From contig CAUJGJ010000318.1 in NCBI GenBank assembly GCA_963170055.1, forward strand, positions 195,701 to 238,200: a stretch of 42,500 bases of DNA, written 5' to 3'. This stretch comes from Halisarca cf. caerulea. Lineage: Eukaryota > Porifera > Demospongiae > Chondrillida > Halisarcidae. Position 1 is the first letter of the stretch. Every line of letters begins with the position of its first letter. The position numbers and the translations under genes are program-made. Positions 1-10,508 of this stretch are shown here, piece by piece. The notes beneath the pieces are model-generated. The model was not told the origin of the DNA, did not search any database, and was given only the letters and a program-made list of their open reading frames with translations.

Positions 1-112
1 ACCAAATTTTAAATCTCAACTGCAAAGAATCAGATTCAATTTGGCAGAGAATTTCAGTCTATTTGTAAAACGGCGGACTGAACTCTAGTCCGGGTAGGTT
101 TCGATAGCCACA

Positions 113-258
113 ATGACAGCCGGGAAGAAGACGAATTGCAGTTCCACACTCCCTCTGGCAGTCATACTGTCGATCTGTTGGATCCACGTTGAGAGCAAGT
201 GCACAACATCCTGTTCCAGCGCTCCAGGTTGTGATCACCTACACAATCGCGATGCAGG
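113..258 (+). CDS. Exon 1: start codon and signal peptide
   Basis: The ATG at 113 is the first in frame after a stop at 95-97. The peptide has a basic n-region (GKK), a hydrophobic core (LPLAVILSICWIHV, about residues 13-26) and then a Cys-rich mature start with three cysteines. The exon ends in phase 2 before a strong GTGAGT donor, and the single base supplied by exon 2 completes a Gly codon. The phase match with exon 2 across a 4.8-kb intron supports the assignment. It was found by frame and splice logic, not by similarity to a known protein. Confidence 0.7.
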
Positions 259-625
259 GTGAGTTATGAAGACCCGACATTGACTAAGTGCACGTCAGTA
301 CAATTAAGGACGTGTACAGGGCATATACGTACGCTTTTAAGCATGGACCAGGTGTAAACGTTCTGAATATAATAATTACACTCTCTCTATATTATAATTT
401 AATGTGATAGCTGTCGCGAATAGGATGGAATAGCATGGTAACCCTATTAGCTTTAATGGGGAATTACTGACAATGCTTCTCACCAGGATCTGGGTGGTGA
501 TGGTGGCGGGGGAGGGGGGGGGGAGGTTATTTCCGAACACCAAGAAGGTTCATCAACACTCAGTCTGCATAGGTCATATGTATAGATACCATTGTCATTT
601 TTATTTTCAGGTGCGGATTATAGAT

Positions 626-680
626 CAGGGGCGGATTTAGGGGTGTTTCTGTGGTTTCCAGAAACCAGTCAAGCTATACT
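626..680. mobile_element. hAT-like element end (one terminus only)
   Basis: The run beginning CAGGGGCGGATTTAGGGG resembles terminal sequences of animal hAT elements. No matching inverted end was found nearby, so this is a solo end or a diverged fragment. Confidence 0.3.
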
Positions 681-1104
681 CTGAGCCTAGGATCACGGAA
701 TTCTTCAAGAGCTGTATTGCTTCATTGCCAACCCTAGAACTCTTCAGCAGAGCTATGTGGATAATATATTCTCAAAAGAGCTCGAGCAACCTCTTTTTGA
801 GGAAAATTGCTTGAAAATTGCTATTATAATACTGAAGATAATTAAAAAGTCGCCATCTTTTATTACATCATCTGACATTTACAAGTGACATCAGAGTAAT
901 TATTAATCGTATATTATAAACCATTTTAAAATGGTAAAAGGATGTAGGATTGACGTAGGACTGTGCAAAAAGGATCCTCCAAAAACCCATGGAACAAGAG
1001 TAATTTGCGGGACCGGTGCAGGGCTAGGTGGGCAAAGGGCAAGATGGGCATAGGGCTAGACAAGCACTGTGCAAATTCCTACATCCCGCATGTTCAGCAC
1101 ATTG

Positions 1105-1164
1105 TATATGTATATATATATATATGTATATATATATCTATATATATATATATATATATATATA
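1105..1164. repeat. (TA)n microsatellite
   Basis: Near-pure TA dinucleotides forming the loop of foldback copy A. Confidence 0.9.
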
Positions 1165-1165
1165 A

Positions 1166-1349
1166 CAGTGTAACTTCTCTAAACCGAACACCCTTGGGAC
1201 CAAAGAAATGGTTCAGTTTAGAGAGGTTTCCGGATTAGGGAGGTTCTATATGTACAGCAAATATAGAGAGTAGGACTTGAGAACATGTCCAGTTTAGAGA
1301 GCTCGAGGTTTTCAGAATACAGAGGGTTCGGTTTAGAGAGGTTTCACTG
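1166..1349. mobile_element. TA-flanked MITE, Tc1/mariner-pogo type
   Basis: Inverted ends: CAGTGTAACTTCTCTAAACC on the left and GGTTTAGAGAGGTTTCACTG pattern on the right, with TA following the right end. Length 184 bp, no coding capacity. It sits inside the TA-rich centre of a foldback element, which offers many TA targets. Confidence 0.75.
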
Positions 1350-1575
1350 TATATGCTGCAGGATGTAGGAATTTGCACGGTTGTTCTGTAACCTTCAAAC
1401 TTCATATTTCAACTCAAAATGATAGTGCGGGGTGCCTTTGAGGGGTCTTGAAGCAGCTAGTGTAGTACAGAGTGAGAACTATTTGGATAGGAAAATCCCA
1501 TACTTAAGAAGAGCCCGCCATAATGAATTGGACTAACATAGACTAGGTTTGCGGTCGGCATCCGCCCACCTATAA

Positions 1576-2240
1576 TAAGATTCATTGCTAGCCTCCCACC
1601 TAAAACTAGATTCATTGCTTGTTAATTGCATTCATTGCATGTAACTTGAGGTCAATGAAGAAAAACATGTCCGCGAAAGGTGAATTGACTCGCCGATTTT
1701 GATGGAAGCAAGTTACAACCGAAAGGTGGATCGACACGCCGATTTTGGTTGAAACAGACTTGCAACTGCTATTCTGGAGTAATGATACAGTATAGTTAGA
1801 AGCATTTTGAAGTGAGATTGATGCCTTTTGGGACACTAGTTACAAAGAATTGTGACGGCAATGTATGGCTACGCAACACCAGTACCATTTTGAGATTGTT
1901 CAGTTCTTCTTTCTAGCCTTTGTTTCTAGGTGGGTACATTGATTTTAGTCTGGAAGCTGCATAGTTTTAGTTCTTATCTTATAGATTGGCATGATTGTGT
2001 TCCTTCTCAACAGCAGTGGAAACCTTCTTCAATAAGCTCTATTCGAGCAACCATTATTTCACTTTAAAGGAAAAACTGCACAAACAAGGGTGTATAAACC
2101 CATGGAACAAGAGTAATCTGCGAAACCGGTGCAGGGCTAGGTGGGCAAAGGGCAAGACGAGCATAGGGCTAGACGAGCACTGTGCAAATTCCTACATCCC
2201 GCAGCACATATATACCATAATGCAATGTGCTGAACATTCA
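1576..2240. repeat. Tandem duplication, copy 1
   Basis: About 515 bp of unique sequence starting AGATTCATTGCTAGCC plus a shortened foldback (2085-2230). Copy 2 follows at about 2244 with an offset of about 668 bp. The two copies are highly similar over the unique part. The 3' part of the unit (TGTGTTCCTTCTCAACAGC onward) also occurs before the foldback at 23953, so this is one larger repeat family. Confidence 0.75.
2085..2230. repeat. Foldback element copy B, internally deleted
   Basis: It begins with the conserved AACAAGGGTGTATAAA, then jumps straight to CCCATGGAACAAGAGTAATC, missing the CCATTTTAAAATGG and GGATCC parts seen in copy C. It ends at the CACATATATA centre and AATGTGCTGAACAT with no right arm. 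Confidence 0.65.
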
Positions 2241-2243
2241 TGA

Positions 2244-2830
2244 AAAGATTCATTGCTAGCCGCTCACCTAAAACTAGATTCATTGCCTGTTAATTGCATT
2301 CATTGCATGTAACTTGGGCTCGACGAAGAAAAACATGTCCGCGAAAGGTGAATCATAGATAATCTATACATACGTACCCGTGTACGTATGTATAGATTAT
2401 CTATGGGTGAATTGACTCGCCAATTTCGATGGAAGCAAGTTACAACTGAAAGGTGGATCGACTCGCCGATTTTGGTTGAAACAGACTTGAAACTGCTATT
2501 CTGAAGTAATGATACAGTATAGTTAGAAGCATTTTGAAGTGAGATTGATGCCTTTTGAGACACTAGCTACAAAATAATTGTGACGGCAATGTATGGCTGC
2601 GCAACACCAGTACCATTTTGAGATTGTTCAGTTCTTCTTTCTAGCCTTTGTTTCTAGGTGGGTACATTGATTTTAGTCTGGAAGCTACATAGTTTAAGTT
2701 TTTATCTAAACAGATTGGCATGATTGTGTTCCTTCTCAACAGCAGTGGAAACCTTCTTCAATAGGCTCTATTTGAGCAACAATTATTTCACTTTAAAGGA
2801 AAAACTGCACAAACAAGGGTGTATAAAAAC
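2244..2830. repeat. Tandem duplication, copy 2
   Basis: Second copy of the 1576 unit, differing by point changes and by a 59-bp insertion at 2354-2412 that forms a perfect hairpin. It leads directly into foldback copy C. Confidence 0.75.
2354..2405. repeat. Perfect 24-bp hairpin insertion with 7-bp direct repeats
   Basis: Arms 2354-2377 and 2382-2405 are exact reverse complements with a 4-base loop. GGTGAAT lies directly before (2347-2353) and directly after (2406-2412). Copy 1 of the duplication has a single GGTGAAT and no hairpin, so the insertion and its target duplication can be read directly. Confidence 0.85.
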
Positions 2831-3212
2831 CATTTAAAAATGGTAAAAGGATGTAGGATTGACGTAGGACTGTGTAAAATGGATCCTCCAAAAACCCATG
2901 GAACAAGAGTAATCTGCAAAACTGGTGCAGGGCTATAGGTGGGCAAAGGGCCAGATGGGCATAGGGCTAGACGAGCACTGTGCAAATTCCTACATCCCGC
3001 AGCACATATATATACAATGTGCTGAACATGTGGGATGTAGGAATTTGCACAGTGCTCATCTAGCCCTATGCCCGTCTTGCCCTTTGCCCACCTAGCCCTG
3101 CACCGGTTTCGCAGATTACTCTTTTCCATGGGTTTTTGGAGGATCCTTTTTACACAGTCCAGCGTCAATCCTACATCTTTTTACCATTTTAAAATGGTTT
3201 TTATACACCCTT
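2813..3212. repeat. Foldback element copy C (complete, about 185-bp arms)
   Basis: The left arm (about 2816-3000) and right arm (about 3030-3212) are near-complete inverted copies, each ending in AAGGGTGTATAAA or its complement. A short CACATATATATACAATGTGC centre separates them. Short open frames on both strands are by-products of the inverted structure. Confidence 0.85.
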
Positions 3213-4015
3213 AATAATAATAAGATGACGAAAAGTTGCCCATATCTCGGCTCATGCCTCTTCGAGAAGAAACGGATTGTAGTTTTCCCATTCGGGTAAG
3301 GTGTGCATTAACCATCGTAAAACATCGAAAGCCTACAAAAGGACGTTTCATAGATCGCTTGAAGCTTTACGTTCCGCAAAACGTTCGTTTCCGGCAAAAA
3401 TGCGCTTTAGCCTAATGTATGGTGGCCATGTTTTTTCGGTGTCAATCCTACATATGGAGTACTACCGTACTTCATAATAAAGCAGCTTATTTATTCATGA
3501 ACTGTACTCAAGGGTAATGGTTTCAGGTGTATTCTTACTACATAAATGTGGCAAAGAGCTGGAATCTCACAATCAGAATTCAACCTTGTGCATGAGTGGC
3601 AGTCATTTTAACTTATAGGGCATTAGTTGCATTATACTACAGTTTGGGTTTCTATAAAGGAAACTAGTCAGAGTATTTTCTGCATGCATTTGCCCCTGTA
3701 GATAATTGGTTAAATTACTTGAATCATGATATTTCAGTGCCTAAAATTAATGGCTTCTGGTAAATTAATAAATGTAAATTTTATGGGTACCAGTGAATGG
3801 ACAAGGGGCAAGGGAAATACAATGGAAATGGCAAAAATGGCAGAAACAGTAGAAATGCTCTCAGAAAGCATTTACCACATTGTTTGATCCCACCCACATG
3901 CCCATATGTATATATCCACTATGGTCCCACCTAACGGTCATCGCTGTAAATAGTTACATGCATTATTGGCCAAAATGCAGATTGTATTGTAACAAGATAT
4001 ATTGTAGGGTATATA

Positions 4016-4110
4016 CTGTGGAACCCCTCTCATCCAGACACCTTGGGACCAGAAAGGACTGTCCTGATTATCAAGGTGCTCTCAGATCAGGGTTGAAGGT
4101 GTACTTGGGC
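4016..4110. mobile_element. Fragment of a TA-flanked MITE
   Basis: TACTGTGGAACCCCTCTCATC followed by CACCTTGGGACCAGAAAGGA resembles the 5' end of the 1166 MITE (CACCCTTGGGACCAAAGAAA). No right terminus was found. Confidence 0.4.
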
Positions 4111-5083
4111 ATATTATAGCAGATTATTTGGTGCCAGTGGCATGTGTCCACATTATGGTTACAATTACGGTTAATTACGGAAGCTTGTTTAACCTGGGGA
4201 GGCCTTTAGCCAAGAGGCTACTACTCTAGCACCATCTAAATAGGGCCTTGTGGTACGTGTTTGAATGTGCTGATGAGTTGAATGGAATAGAATAATAAAA
4301 TGGGTCGGATAATGCTGAGGTGGGCTGGAGGCAGCAATGAACTGTTCAGCAACTTGCTTGTACTTGCAAAAGACCGCCTTTATGCTCTATGATACTCTGG
4401 CAAATGGTGTGAATGTTGATGAGCACGTGGTTATCAACGTTGCTCCCATGCAGCTGAAGTAGTTTAGCAGCTGCATGACTCTATCTAGCTAGCCGGTTAG
4501 CAATAAATGCCTGCCTTTTAACATGCATATTGCCTTCACTAATAGGAGCAAAGTACATTGTATGGTCCATCTTCGCATGCAAACAAATCCTATTAGCAAA
4601 CTTAGAAAGTTATACACAATCCTCATGCACAGCAACCATTTTTTCTTTGAAGTTTGCAAATGAATAATTTCCCATACATGAAACTTGTACAGTGCTCACT
4701 CACGCAAAGGAAATGTAATAAACCTCCACAAGGGCTGTAGTTCACCTGATATTTTTTGCCGGTCATTCTGGATAAATCAACATACCAGCTATGTCTGAAC
4801 TAGAATTTTGTCTATAGTAAGGCAAAAAAGTAAACACTTCAATAATGAAGAGGACCTTAAATTTATTGCACAATGTAGCCAGAAGGCAGAGCATTTTCTA
4901 CACATAAAAAATTATGACCTCCAAAATGAAATTATCTGTGAAACTGTGTACATAACTGTGAAATATTCCTCATTTTATGGTGTATTGGATATGGTAGATA
5001 TAGCTAATGGCTAAGCCACAGATTTTATATACATTCATAACTATATATTTTCCATTTTCTCATTACGCACTCATCAATTGTAG

Positions 5084-5215
5084 GTACTGTGCCAGAACTT
5101 ATTATGTTCGAGAATCTCAGCAGTCCCACAGATATACCACTGAATATTACAAGGAGAACTATGAGACCAAGTGTGGATGGTGGAATTGGGATAGATGCCG
5201 TAAATACAGGTCAAA
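5084..5215 (+). CDS. Exon 2: N-terminal half of EMI-like module
   Basis: Acceptor ATTGTAG, donor GTGAG; enters and leaves in phase 2. It encodes 44 residues rich in Tyr and Cys, with YCARTYYVRESQ near the start and KCGWWNWDRCRKYRSK at the end. The Cys-Trp-Trp-x-Trp-x-x-Cys pattern, followed by a CC-x-G-Y-x-G motif in exon 3, resembles the EMI domain at the N-terminus of MEGF/PEAR-type receptors and emilins. The EMI call is my reading of the cysteine pattern, not a computed match. The reading frame continues past the donor to an intronic stop within four bases, as expected for an exon border. Confidence 0.75.
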
Positions 5216-5282
5216 GTGAGTAGAATCTTAGCCTAGAGGAGAAATGCATTGTTTTTTGCTTTAAATGAAGTCAGAGAAAATA

Positions 5283-5455
5283 CAGTCAAACCTCGTTAAC
5301 ACGAAACTCGGGACTGTGCTGAAAATTCCTCTTAAGAGTATTGCATGTAAACAATACTACGTGTTATGCTTGGACCTGCACTTGGACTTGGCTAGCATTT
5401 CATGTTGCAAAAGGTAATTCATGTTAAGCAGTTTAATGTTAACGAGGTTCGACTG
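5283..5455. mobile_element. TA-flanked MITE, pogo/Tigger type
   Basis: Ends CAGTCAAACCTCGTTAAC and GTTAACGAGGTTCGACTG are inverted; TA flanks both sides (5281-5282 and 5456-5457). 173 bp, noncoding. TA duplication and CAGT ends fit the Tc1/mariner superfamily, pogo branch. Confidence 0.85.
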
Positions 5456-5617
5456 TAATCGTTATAATCCAATTAACAAAATGCCATATATGCCTCAGAC
5501 AGATTCACCTGGCAAGGCAAGATAGTACCATCATGGTGGGGCTTGAGTAACCAGCTAGAACAAAGGAAGAGCCATATATATTTACAACGCATTTACAACT
5601 GTGTTGCTATCCCTGCC

Positions 5618-5621
<4 letters not shown>

Positions 5622-5660
<39 letters not shown>
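5622..5660. repeat. (TA)n microsatellite
   Basis: About 19 uninterrupted TA units. Confidence 0.9.
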
Positions 5661-5664
<4 letters not shown>

Positions 5665-6231
5665 TGTCACTACTTTCACCTGCTGGTAAGAAAGAGACGA
5701 TGGCCCAGGGATAGGTTATGAATTTCCAAAAGAACCATCGGCAACCGGAACAATATTATACTAAGCCTTGTTGTATAAAGAATTATACAAGGTAGACAGG
5801 CATGCATGGGAATACTATATTAATAGTGACACTTTTGGTAACTTAAGGATGCATACAGCATTTTTAAATTACTATATTATAATTATTAATCTAGGGCTGG
5901 ACATGAACAGGGCTAGTCTAAGACATACTTTTGTTGAGATAGGCATGCAAGTACTAGATCTAGACTGAGTTTAGAGTATCAACTGTGTATGTGTCTGTGC
6001 AGTATACCTTAGAGGGCCACTGACACGTTGGGAAAACTTTTGATATGTTAAAGAAGTTGAAAAACTATGTCCAATGATACCCATTTTAGTGTCGTTATAT
6101 GCATGGTGGGGAAGTTATAGCCTTTGAAAGGTGCTCAAAATCCAATTAATGCGTGGGCGACTTCCGCAAACTTGAAAAGAGCATTGTGTAATAGTTTGAC
6201 GTCACAAACAGGACCGTGTTGGGAGAAAACT

Positions 6232-6315
6232 ATGTCGGACGGCGAGTACGAAGAAGAGTTTGATCTATAATGCTCGTCCTCGTCATTCGATGAGCACGGG
6301 GGGTTCTTCCACGAG
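6232..6315 (+). pseudogene. N-terminal start of a transposon-borne acidic protein
   Basis: ATG at 6232 opens an acidic peptide (MSDGEYEEEFDL), then a stop and an in-frame Ser-rich stretch (CSSSSFDEHGGFFHE). The LINE begins at about 6315. Acidic, Ser-rich starts are common in proteins carrying a P2X7-intracellular-domain-like module, and such a module follows after the LINE at 8836. Confidence 0.35.
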
Positions 6316-8583
6316 TAAATATGATGAACTTTATGAAGGATTGAAAAGAAACCTGAAGTTGGTGGAAGGTGGGAAGAAGTCTGTGAGCCAACCATGGTTC
6401 TCGGAGAATTTGGCCAAACTGCGTAAGAGTATGCACAGAGCTGAGGCTGATTGGTTGAAGAAGAAAGGGAGCAGTGATCAAGGGAACAGTATAGAAATGA
6501 TTATCTGAGAGCTAGAAATTTGTATGCAAAGTCCCTAAAGAAGGCAAGGAGAGACTTTCAGACGCAAAAGCGGAAGGCGTTGGAGTCGGAGTTAAGTTGC
6601 CCAAAGAAGTTTTGGAGATCCTTAAGAAGGCTCAATGTGTGCAGCTCAAAGTAAAATGGGAACTTACTAGAAGTACTGGATGAGGATGGGAAACCGAGAA
6701 CAGATGAGGAGGCTATTGAGGTCTGGGTGAGGCATTTTAGTAAACTACTGGGATCACATATAGACAACAAGGTTGACAATACCACTTCTCAGCATGCTTA
6801 GGGGGTGGTTCAATCAGAATATGAGGATCGTTTATGTCAACCCATAACTATGGAGGAAGTGCAATGGGCACTACAGAGAGTTAGGAAGGATGCAGCGCCG
6901 GGGAATGATGAAGTAGGGGCAGAAATGATGATGGCGCATTGTTTGGCTGATGTGTGGCTGAGCTTGTTTCAGGTATGCTGGGAATTTAGTATTGTTCCAT
7001 CAGTATGGAAGGAGACTGTATAGGTGTGAATGGTAAGTTCCTTTCTTTTCTCCAATTGTTGTATGATGGGACATCATGCCTGGTCAAAGTTTTTGGCAGA
7101 CAAAGCAGAGGTTCGATCAATGTCAATGTGGGCCTCCGTCAGGGCTGTGTCCTCTCTCCATTGTTATTTTCCCTGTACATAAACAGCTTGGTGGAACAGC
7201 TGAAGAGCACCAGATGTGGGATTGAGTGTGCTGGAGAGATCGTACCAGGCCTGCTTTTTGCTGACGACACAGCTTTGCTTGCCCCGGATGAGTCAGGGAT
7301 CAAGAAGAGTTTGGATGTGCTGACAGAGTGGTGCAAAGACTGGGGGGTTAAGATAAATGTGAGCAAGTCTGGAATCATGCATGTGAGGCAGAAGAGGGTG
7401 GCCAGGACGGATGTACAGTTTGTTATTGACAATGAGGAGATTCCCATGGTGCATGGAGCAGTATAGATACTTGGGATGTGTTGTGGATGAACATCTGGAG
7501 TTGAAGAGTATATGGTGGAAGAGAGAGCTGTAGCGGGTAAGAGGGCCTTGGATGCTTGGTTTCATTGGTGTAGGACAGAGTTAGGGGATGTAGGAGTGGG
7601 GGTGTTTAGGAAGCTTATGACATCATTGGTGGACTAGACTATGCTGTATGGATCAGAGATTTGGGGGTGTAATCGGGATCTGGAGAAGATAGAGCAGGTT
7701 CAGATGAGGGCCCTGAGATTGTTCTTTGGTGTAGGAACTCTACATCCAAAGGTTTCACTTTTAGCCGAGATGGGGGACCTACCGGTCAAGTGGTTGGTGA
7801 GGATGAGGTGTGTGATGTTCTGAAGTAAGGTCCTGACCAGCAGAGAATATGATGGACGTACGGTTGTTAAGACGAATAGCAACGGCGGCAGTAAGGTTGG
7901 GTAGAGGTCCTTGGATTGGTAAGGTGGGGATGTGTTGGGGGCAGTTTGGGTGGAAGGATGTTAATGAGGTGCTTAAGGAGTTGTCGGCTGTGGAAGTGAG
8001 AGAGATGCTAGAAGCCATTGTCTGGAGGAAAGTACAGGAGGAATGGGGAAGTTGGAGATGTTGAAGAGGATTGTGAGTTTGGGAGAGTGGTTGGAGTGTG
8101 CGAGAGTGTGGAGAAGATTGGATAGGAGGATGATGTGAAACTGAGAGGAGGCACAGCAGGATTTGAAATTGAGCCGGGAGATGGAGAGGTGTGTCAAGAG
8201 AGGAGAGAGTATGCAAATTATGTGATAGTGGTGAAGTGGAAGATGTGGGCATTGGCTGATGAGGTGTGAGGCATGCATGGAGAGCACAGCGCGTACCATT
8301 GGAGGATTGGATGGAACGGCACACTAGCTGTCAGTACCCAAGATCCTGCTGCATCCCTGCTGTCTGTTGCATGTACAAACTACCAACTATTAGAAATTAT
8401 TTCATGCATGTGGCATGCAAGATTTGGTTGACCCTATTTGTTATTATATGACACTGTCCATTTCTTTTTTTTGTGTGTGTTTTTCTTTTTGATGAAAGTG
8501 CTACATGCATGGGGCCAGTGTGTGTGCCCTAGTGCCAGTAAGCATGGTGCACTTAAATAATTATTGATTGATTGATTGATTGA
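6315..8583 (+). pseudogene. Decayed APE-type LINE, RT motif A region deleted
   Basis: Successive + frames with stops and frameshifts carry LINE pieces. 6320-6508 is the linker before RT. 6805-7023 has VQWALQRVRKDAAPGNDEVG and VPSVWKE. 7020-7466 has GLRQGCVLSPLLFSLYINSL and FADDTALL. 7641-7823 has LYGSEIWGCNRDLEKIEQ and an RM-RxF-FGVGTLHPKVSL block. The text jumps from VPSVWKE straight to GVNGKFLSFLQLLYDG, so the RT fingers and catalytic motif A are gone. It ends in a (TGAT)n tail at 8562-8583, as many non-LTR elements do. It is closely related to the open LINE at 40519-42500. Clade not assigned. Confidence 0.85.
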
Positions 8584-9020
8584 TATACGTCCAAGGATGA
8601 AGGCGGTCGATACCAAAGTGAACGACAAGCTTCAGTGAAGACTTATCGGTGCGACCCCTGAGTGGTCGACGATGTCGAAGATTCTGCAAACCTTTCGGGC
8701 TCAGATGATGAATTCAAGTATCAACTGGGAAATAACGAATGGTCGAAAATAAAAGAAGGATAGCCTGTGCGCCTGTGCACCTGTGGAACAGTGTATTTTA
8801 ATACACATTACACTTTACCCGCAAATTGTTGCAGGTTTACACCTCATGTAGTCCTGTTCCAACTGCTCGTAAAAGCTATGATAAAACCTGTTGCGAGGAG
8901 ATTGATCCTATGAATGAAAAATTGTCTGAGGTGGATTCAGAGACACAGAGTATCCCAGACCACCCAGGGTTTTTGGGGTATGTCTGCCTCTATGGATGTT
9001 GCAGAGCTCTGCATGCATGA
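8584..9020 (+). pseudogene. P2X7 intracellular-domain-like protein remnant
   Basis: After the LINE tail, one frame reads through an acidic segment (SGSDDEFKYQLGNNEW, stop-broken). The frame 8826-9020 then gives CSPVPTARKSYDKTCCEEI, a gap, DHPGF and VCLYGCCRAL. This order (C-x-x-MPT-like, CC-x-E-I, H-P-x-F, V-C-L, V-L-R-A-L) is the pattern of the zinc-binding P2X7 cytoplasmic (ballast) domain, found alone in many invertebrate repeat-derived proteins. The gene is broken by stops and by later insertions. An AG/GT pair bounds 8836-8978, so it could also have been spliced. It is not part of the EGF gene, whose exon 2-3 phases join without it. Confidence 0.4.
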
Positions 9021-9143
9021 TATAGGGTGCATGCTGTTACTATCTTGGAAAGCATATGCAAAAATAAACTTAACATTTTGTGCTGTGACAAAGTTCAGCT
9101 CAAATTTTCATGGACCATCAGATCCTAGACAACACACATGTTT

Positions 9144-9913
9144 AAGGTGGCGGGTCAGTCGCCATTTGCAGCAGCTATGAATATAATTGTCAGGCCATGA
9201 ATATAATATAGCGCGCTTACTAGTATACTTGATAATCGTTGTACCATTTTTGACGCTTTATTCCTGCACGAAGCCCAGTGTTATCGTCAAAATTCGTCTG
9301 AGCATTCATCTAAGTACGATGAATAATCATATGTATGGATTTGCGGAAATTCTGTTCTTCCACTGCGCCACGACACCTAAGCTATGCCCAAAATGGCGAT
9401 TTGCACCCGCAGCAATGCAAAATACAGTGGGCCCTGGCTTATCCGACCACGTTTGTTCCTCACAATATGTGTCGGATAAACCAGGTGTTGGATAAATAAG
9501 GGTAAATAGTACACAAAGTGGTGATAGTGATTCACAACAGAGTGTCGGATAAATGAGGTTTTCGGATAAACCAATGTTGGATAAACCAGGTGTGACTGTA
9601 GTTGATTTTCTGTTGAACAGAGGAGATTCCCTGATTCCATACATAAGATCTTAAATACGAGAGTAAGCTACAAGTTTGTGTCCAAATGCACTTGTTTCGT
9701 TGCAATTTGACTCGATAAACCGTCAAAGTACGGCGAACGGAAAAAGCCTCGTTTCTGCTTCAGGGTATGACTTTTTTCATTTATTCTTTGGCCTGCACAG
9801 GTCTTGTAATTAACTCAAGGAGATAAATTAGAGTAGTAGCACTAATATCGTTCAGTAGGATCGATATAACAGCTAAAGTTTTTCGGAAATTGCGTGGGCG
9901 GACCGACCCGCCA
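9144..9913. mobile_element. TTAA-flanked MITE with GGTGGCGGGTC ends
   Basis: TTTAAGGTGGCGGGTCAGTC (from 9139) is inverted relative to GACCGACCCGCCACCTTAAA (ending about 9920), so TTAA sits at both borders. About 770 bp, itself entered by a TA MITE at 9425-9598. No coding region seen. Confidence 0.65.
9425..9598. mobile_element. TA-flanked MITE with GGATAA internal repeats
   Basis: Ends CAGTGGGCCCTGGCTTATCC and GGATAAACCAGGTGTGACTG are inverted. TA flanks both sides (9423-9424 and 9599-9600). The body repeats TCGGATAAA/TTGGATAAA several times. 174 bp, noncoding. Confidence 0.85.
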
Positions 9914-9930
9914 CCTTAAAGTGTCCTTCC

Positions 9931-10301
9931 TATGGTGGCCGAGAGGGCTACTTTCCGAAGCGCTCCCGATTTCCGCCATTATAACGGAAATACCGACAAG
10001 CAAGTGGACTTTACCGACTCCTAGTCGGGATTGGCCGACTTCTGAGCGATTTACCGACTCCTTGTCGGGATTGGCCGACTTCTGAGCAATTTACCGACTC
10101 CTTGTCGGGATTTGCCGACTTCTGAGCGCACTGCACTATGAACGTGTTTCATTGCACTTATAAACGTTTTTGAGCCATTTCATGATCACGTGCGAACCAC
10201 AGAATGGACATGCAGGTACAAACTTTGTAGGAAATAGGCGCGGATTAGACTGGTCGAAGCTGCTCAGCCTTGTAAGGAACTTATATTTTGAAAGACCCCT
10301 A
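9931..10301 (+). repeat. Left terminal inverted repeat of the RT unit
   Basis: It matches the complement of 14880-15244 along its full length with small indels. Landmarks shared with the right arm: AAGCGCTCCC, CGCCATTATAACGGAAATAC, GCGCACTGCACTATGAACGT, CGTGCGAACCACAGAATGGA and AGACTGGTCGAAGCTGCT. It contains three 40-bp tandem repeats. Confidence 0.85.
10011..10130 (+). repeat. Three 40-bp tandem repeats inside the left inverted repeat
   Basis: Units at 10011, 10051 and 10091 each start TTACCGACTC and contain GTCGGGATT-GCCGACTTCTGAGC. The GTCGG/CCGAC cores can pair within a unit. The right arm carries diverged versions. Confidence 0.85.
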
Positions 10302-10508
10302 CTACCCTGTGCAGTGGTTAGAGAAAGAAGAGTGCACAGAACTTGAGTTTAGTAGGATTTACCTTTCTAGCTGTCTAGGCAAGCAAACTTGCTTGTTTTC
10401 TAGGTTCTTTTATAGCTTTTAACCTAGTGACTAGTTTGGCAAAGCTTGGTTTCAATCCTATTGCTACTTTTCAAGTTATTGTGAAGTTTTGTCTTTATCA
10501 CACCTGGA

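Larger units (their letters stand above)
895..1390. repeat. Foldback element copy A, interrupted by a TA MITE
   Basis: The left arm (895-1108) has CCATTTTAAAATGG near its outer end, then GGATGTAGGATTGACGTAGG and the GGGCTAGGTGGGCAAAGGGC motif. The arm ends in TCCTACATCCCGCA before a TA-rich centre. A piece of the right arm (GGATGTAGGAATTTGCAC) reappears at 1359-1380. The TA centre has been entered by the MITE at 1166-1349. Same family as 2085-2230, 2813-3212, 18200-18490 and 23953-24512. Confidence 0.7.
259..5083 (+). other. Intron 1 (repeat-rich)
   Basis: GTGAGT donor; acceptor ATTGTAG. It holds a G-rich tract near 505-535, a possible hAT-like end at 626, the foldback family at 895-3212, a TA MITE at 1166-1349, and a TA-element fragment near 4016. 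I see no gene or recognisable repeat in 3213-4010 or 4120-5083; short open frames there are chance-sized. Confidence 0.6.

Noticed and set aside
2788..3168. 126-codon minus-strand frame
   Set aside because: It spans both arms of a foldback, so the protein is an artefact of the inverted repeat.
7779..8324. 181-codon minus-strand frame
   Set aside because: Lies opposite the decayed LINE; low-complexity Ser/His/Pro-rich composition typical of an antisense shadow.
8836..8978. Possible extra exon of the EMI/EGF gene
   Set aside because: It has AG/GT borders, but exons 2 and 3 already join in the right phase without it, and its cysteine pattern fits a P2X7-like domain within the transposon.
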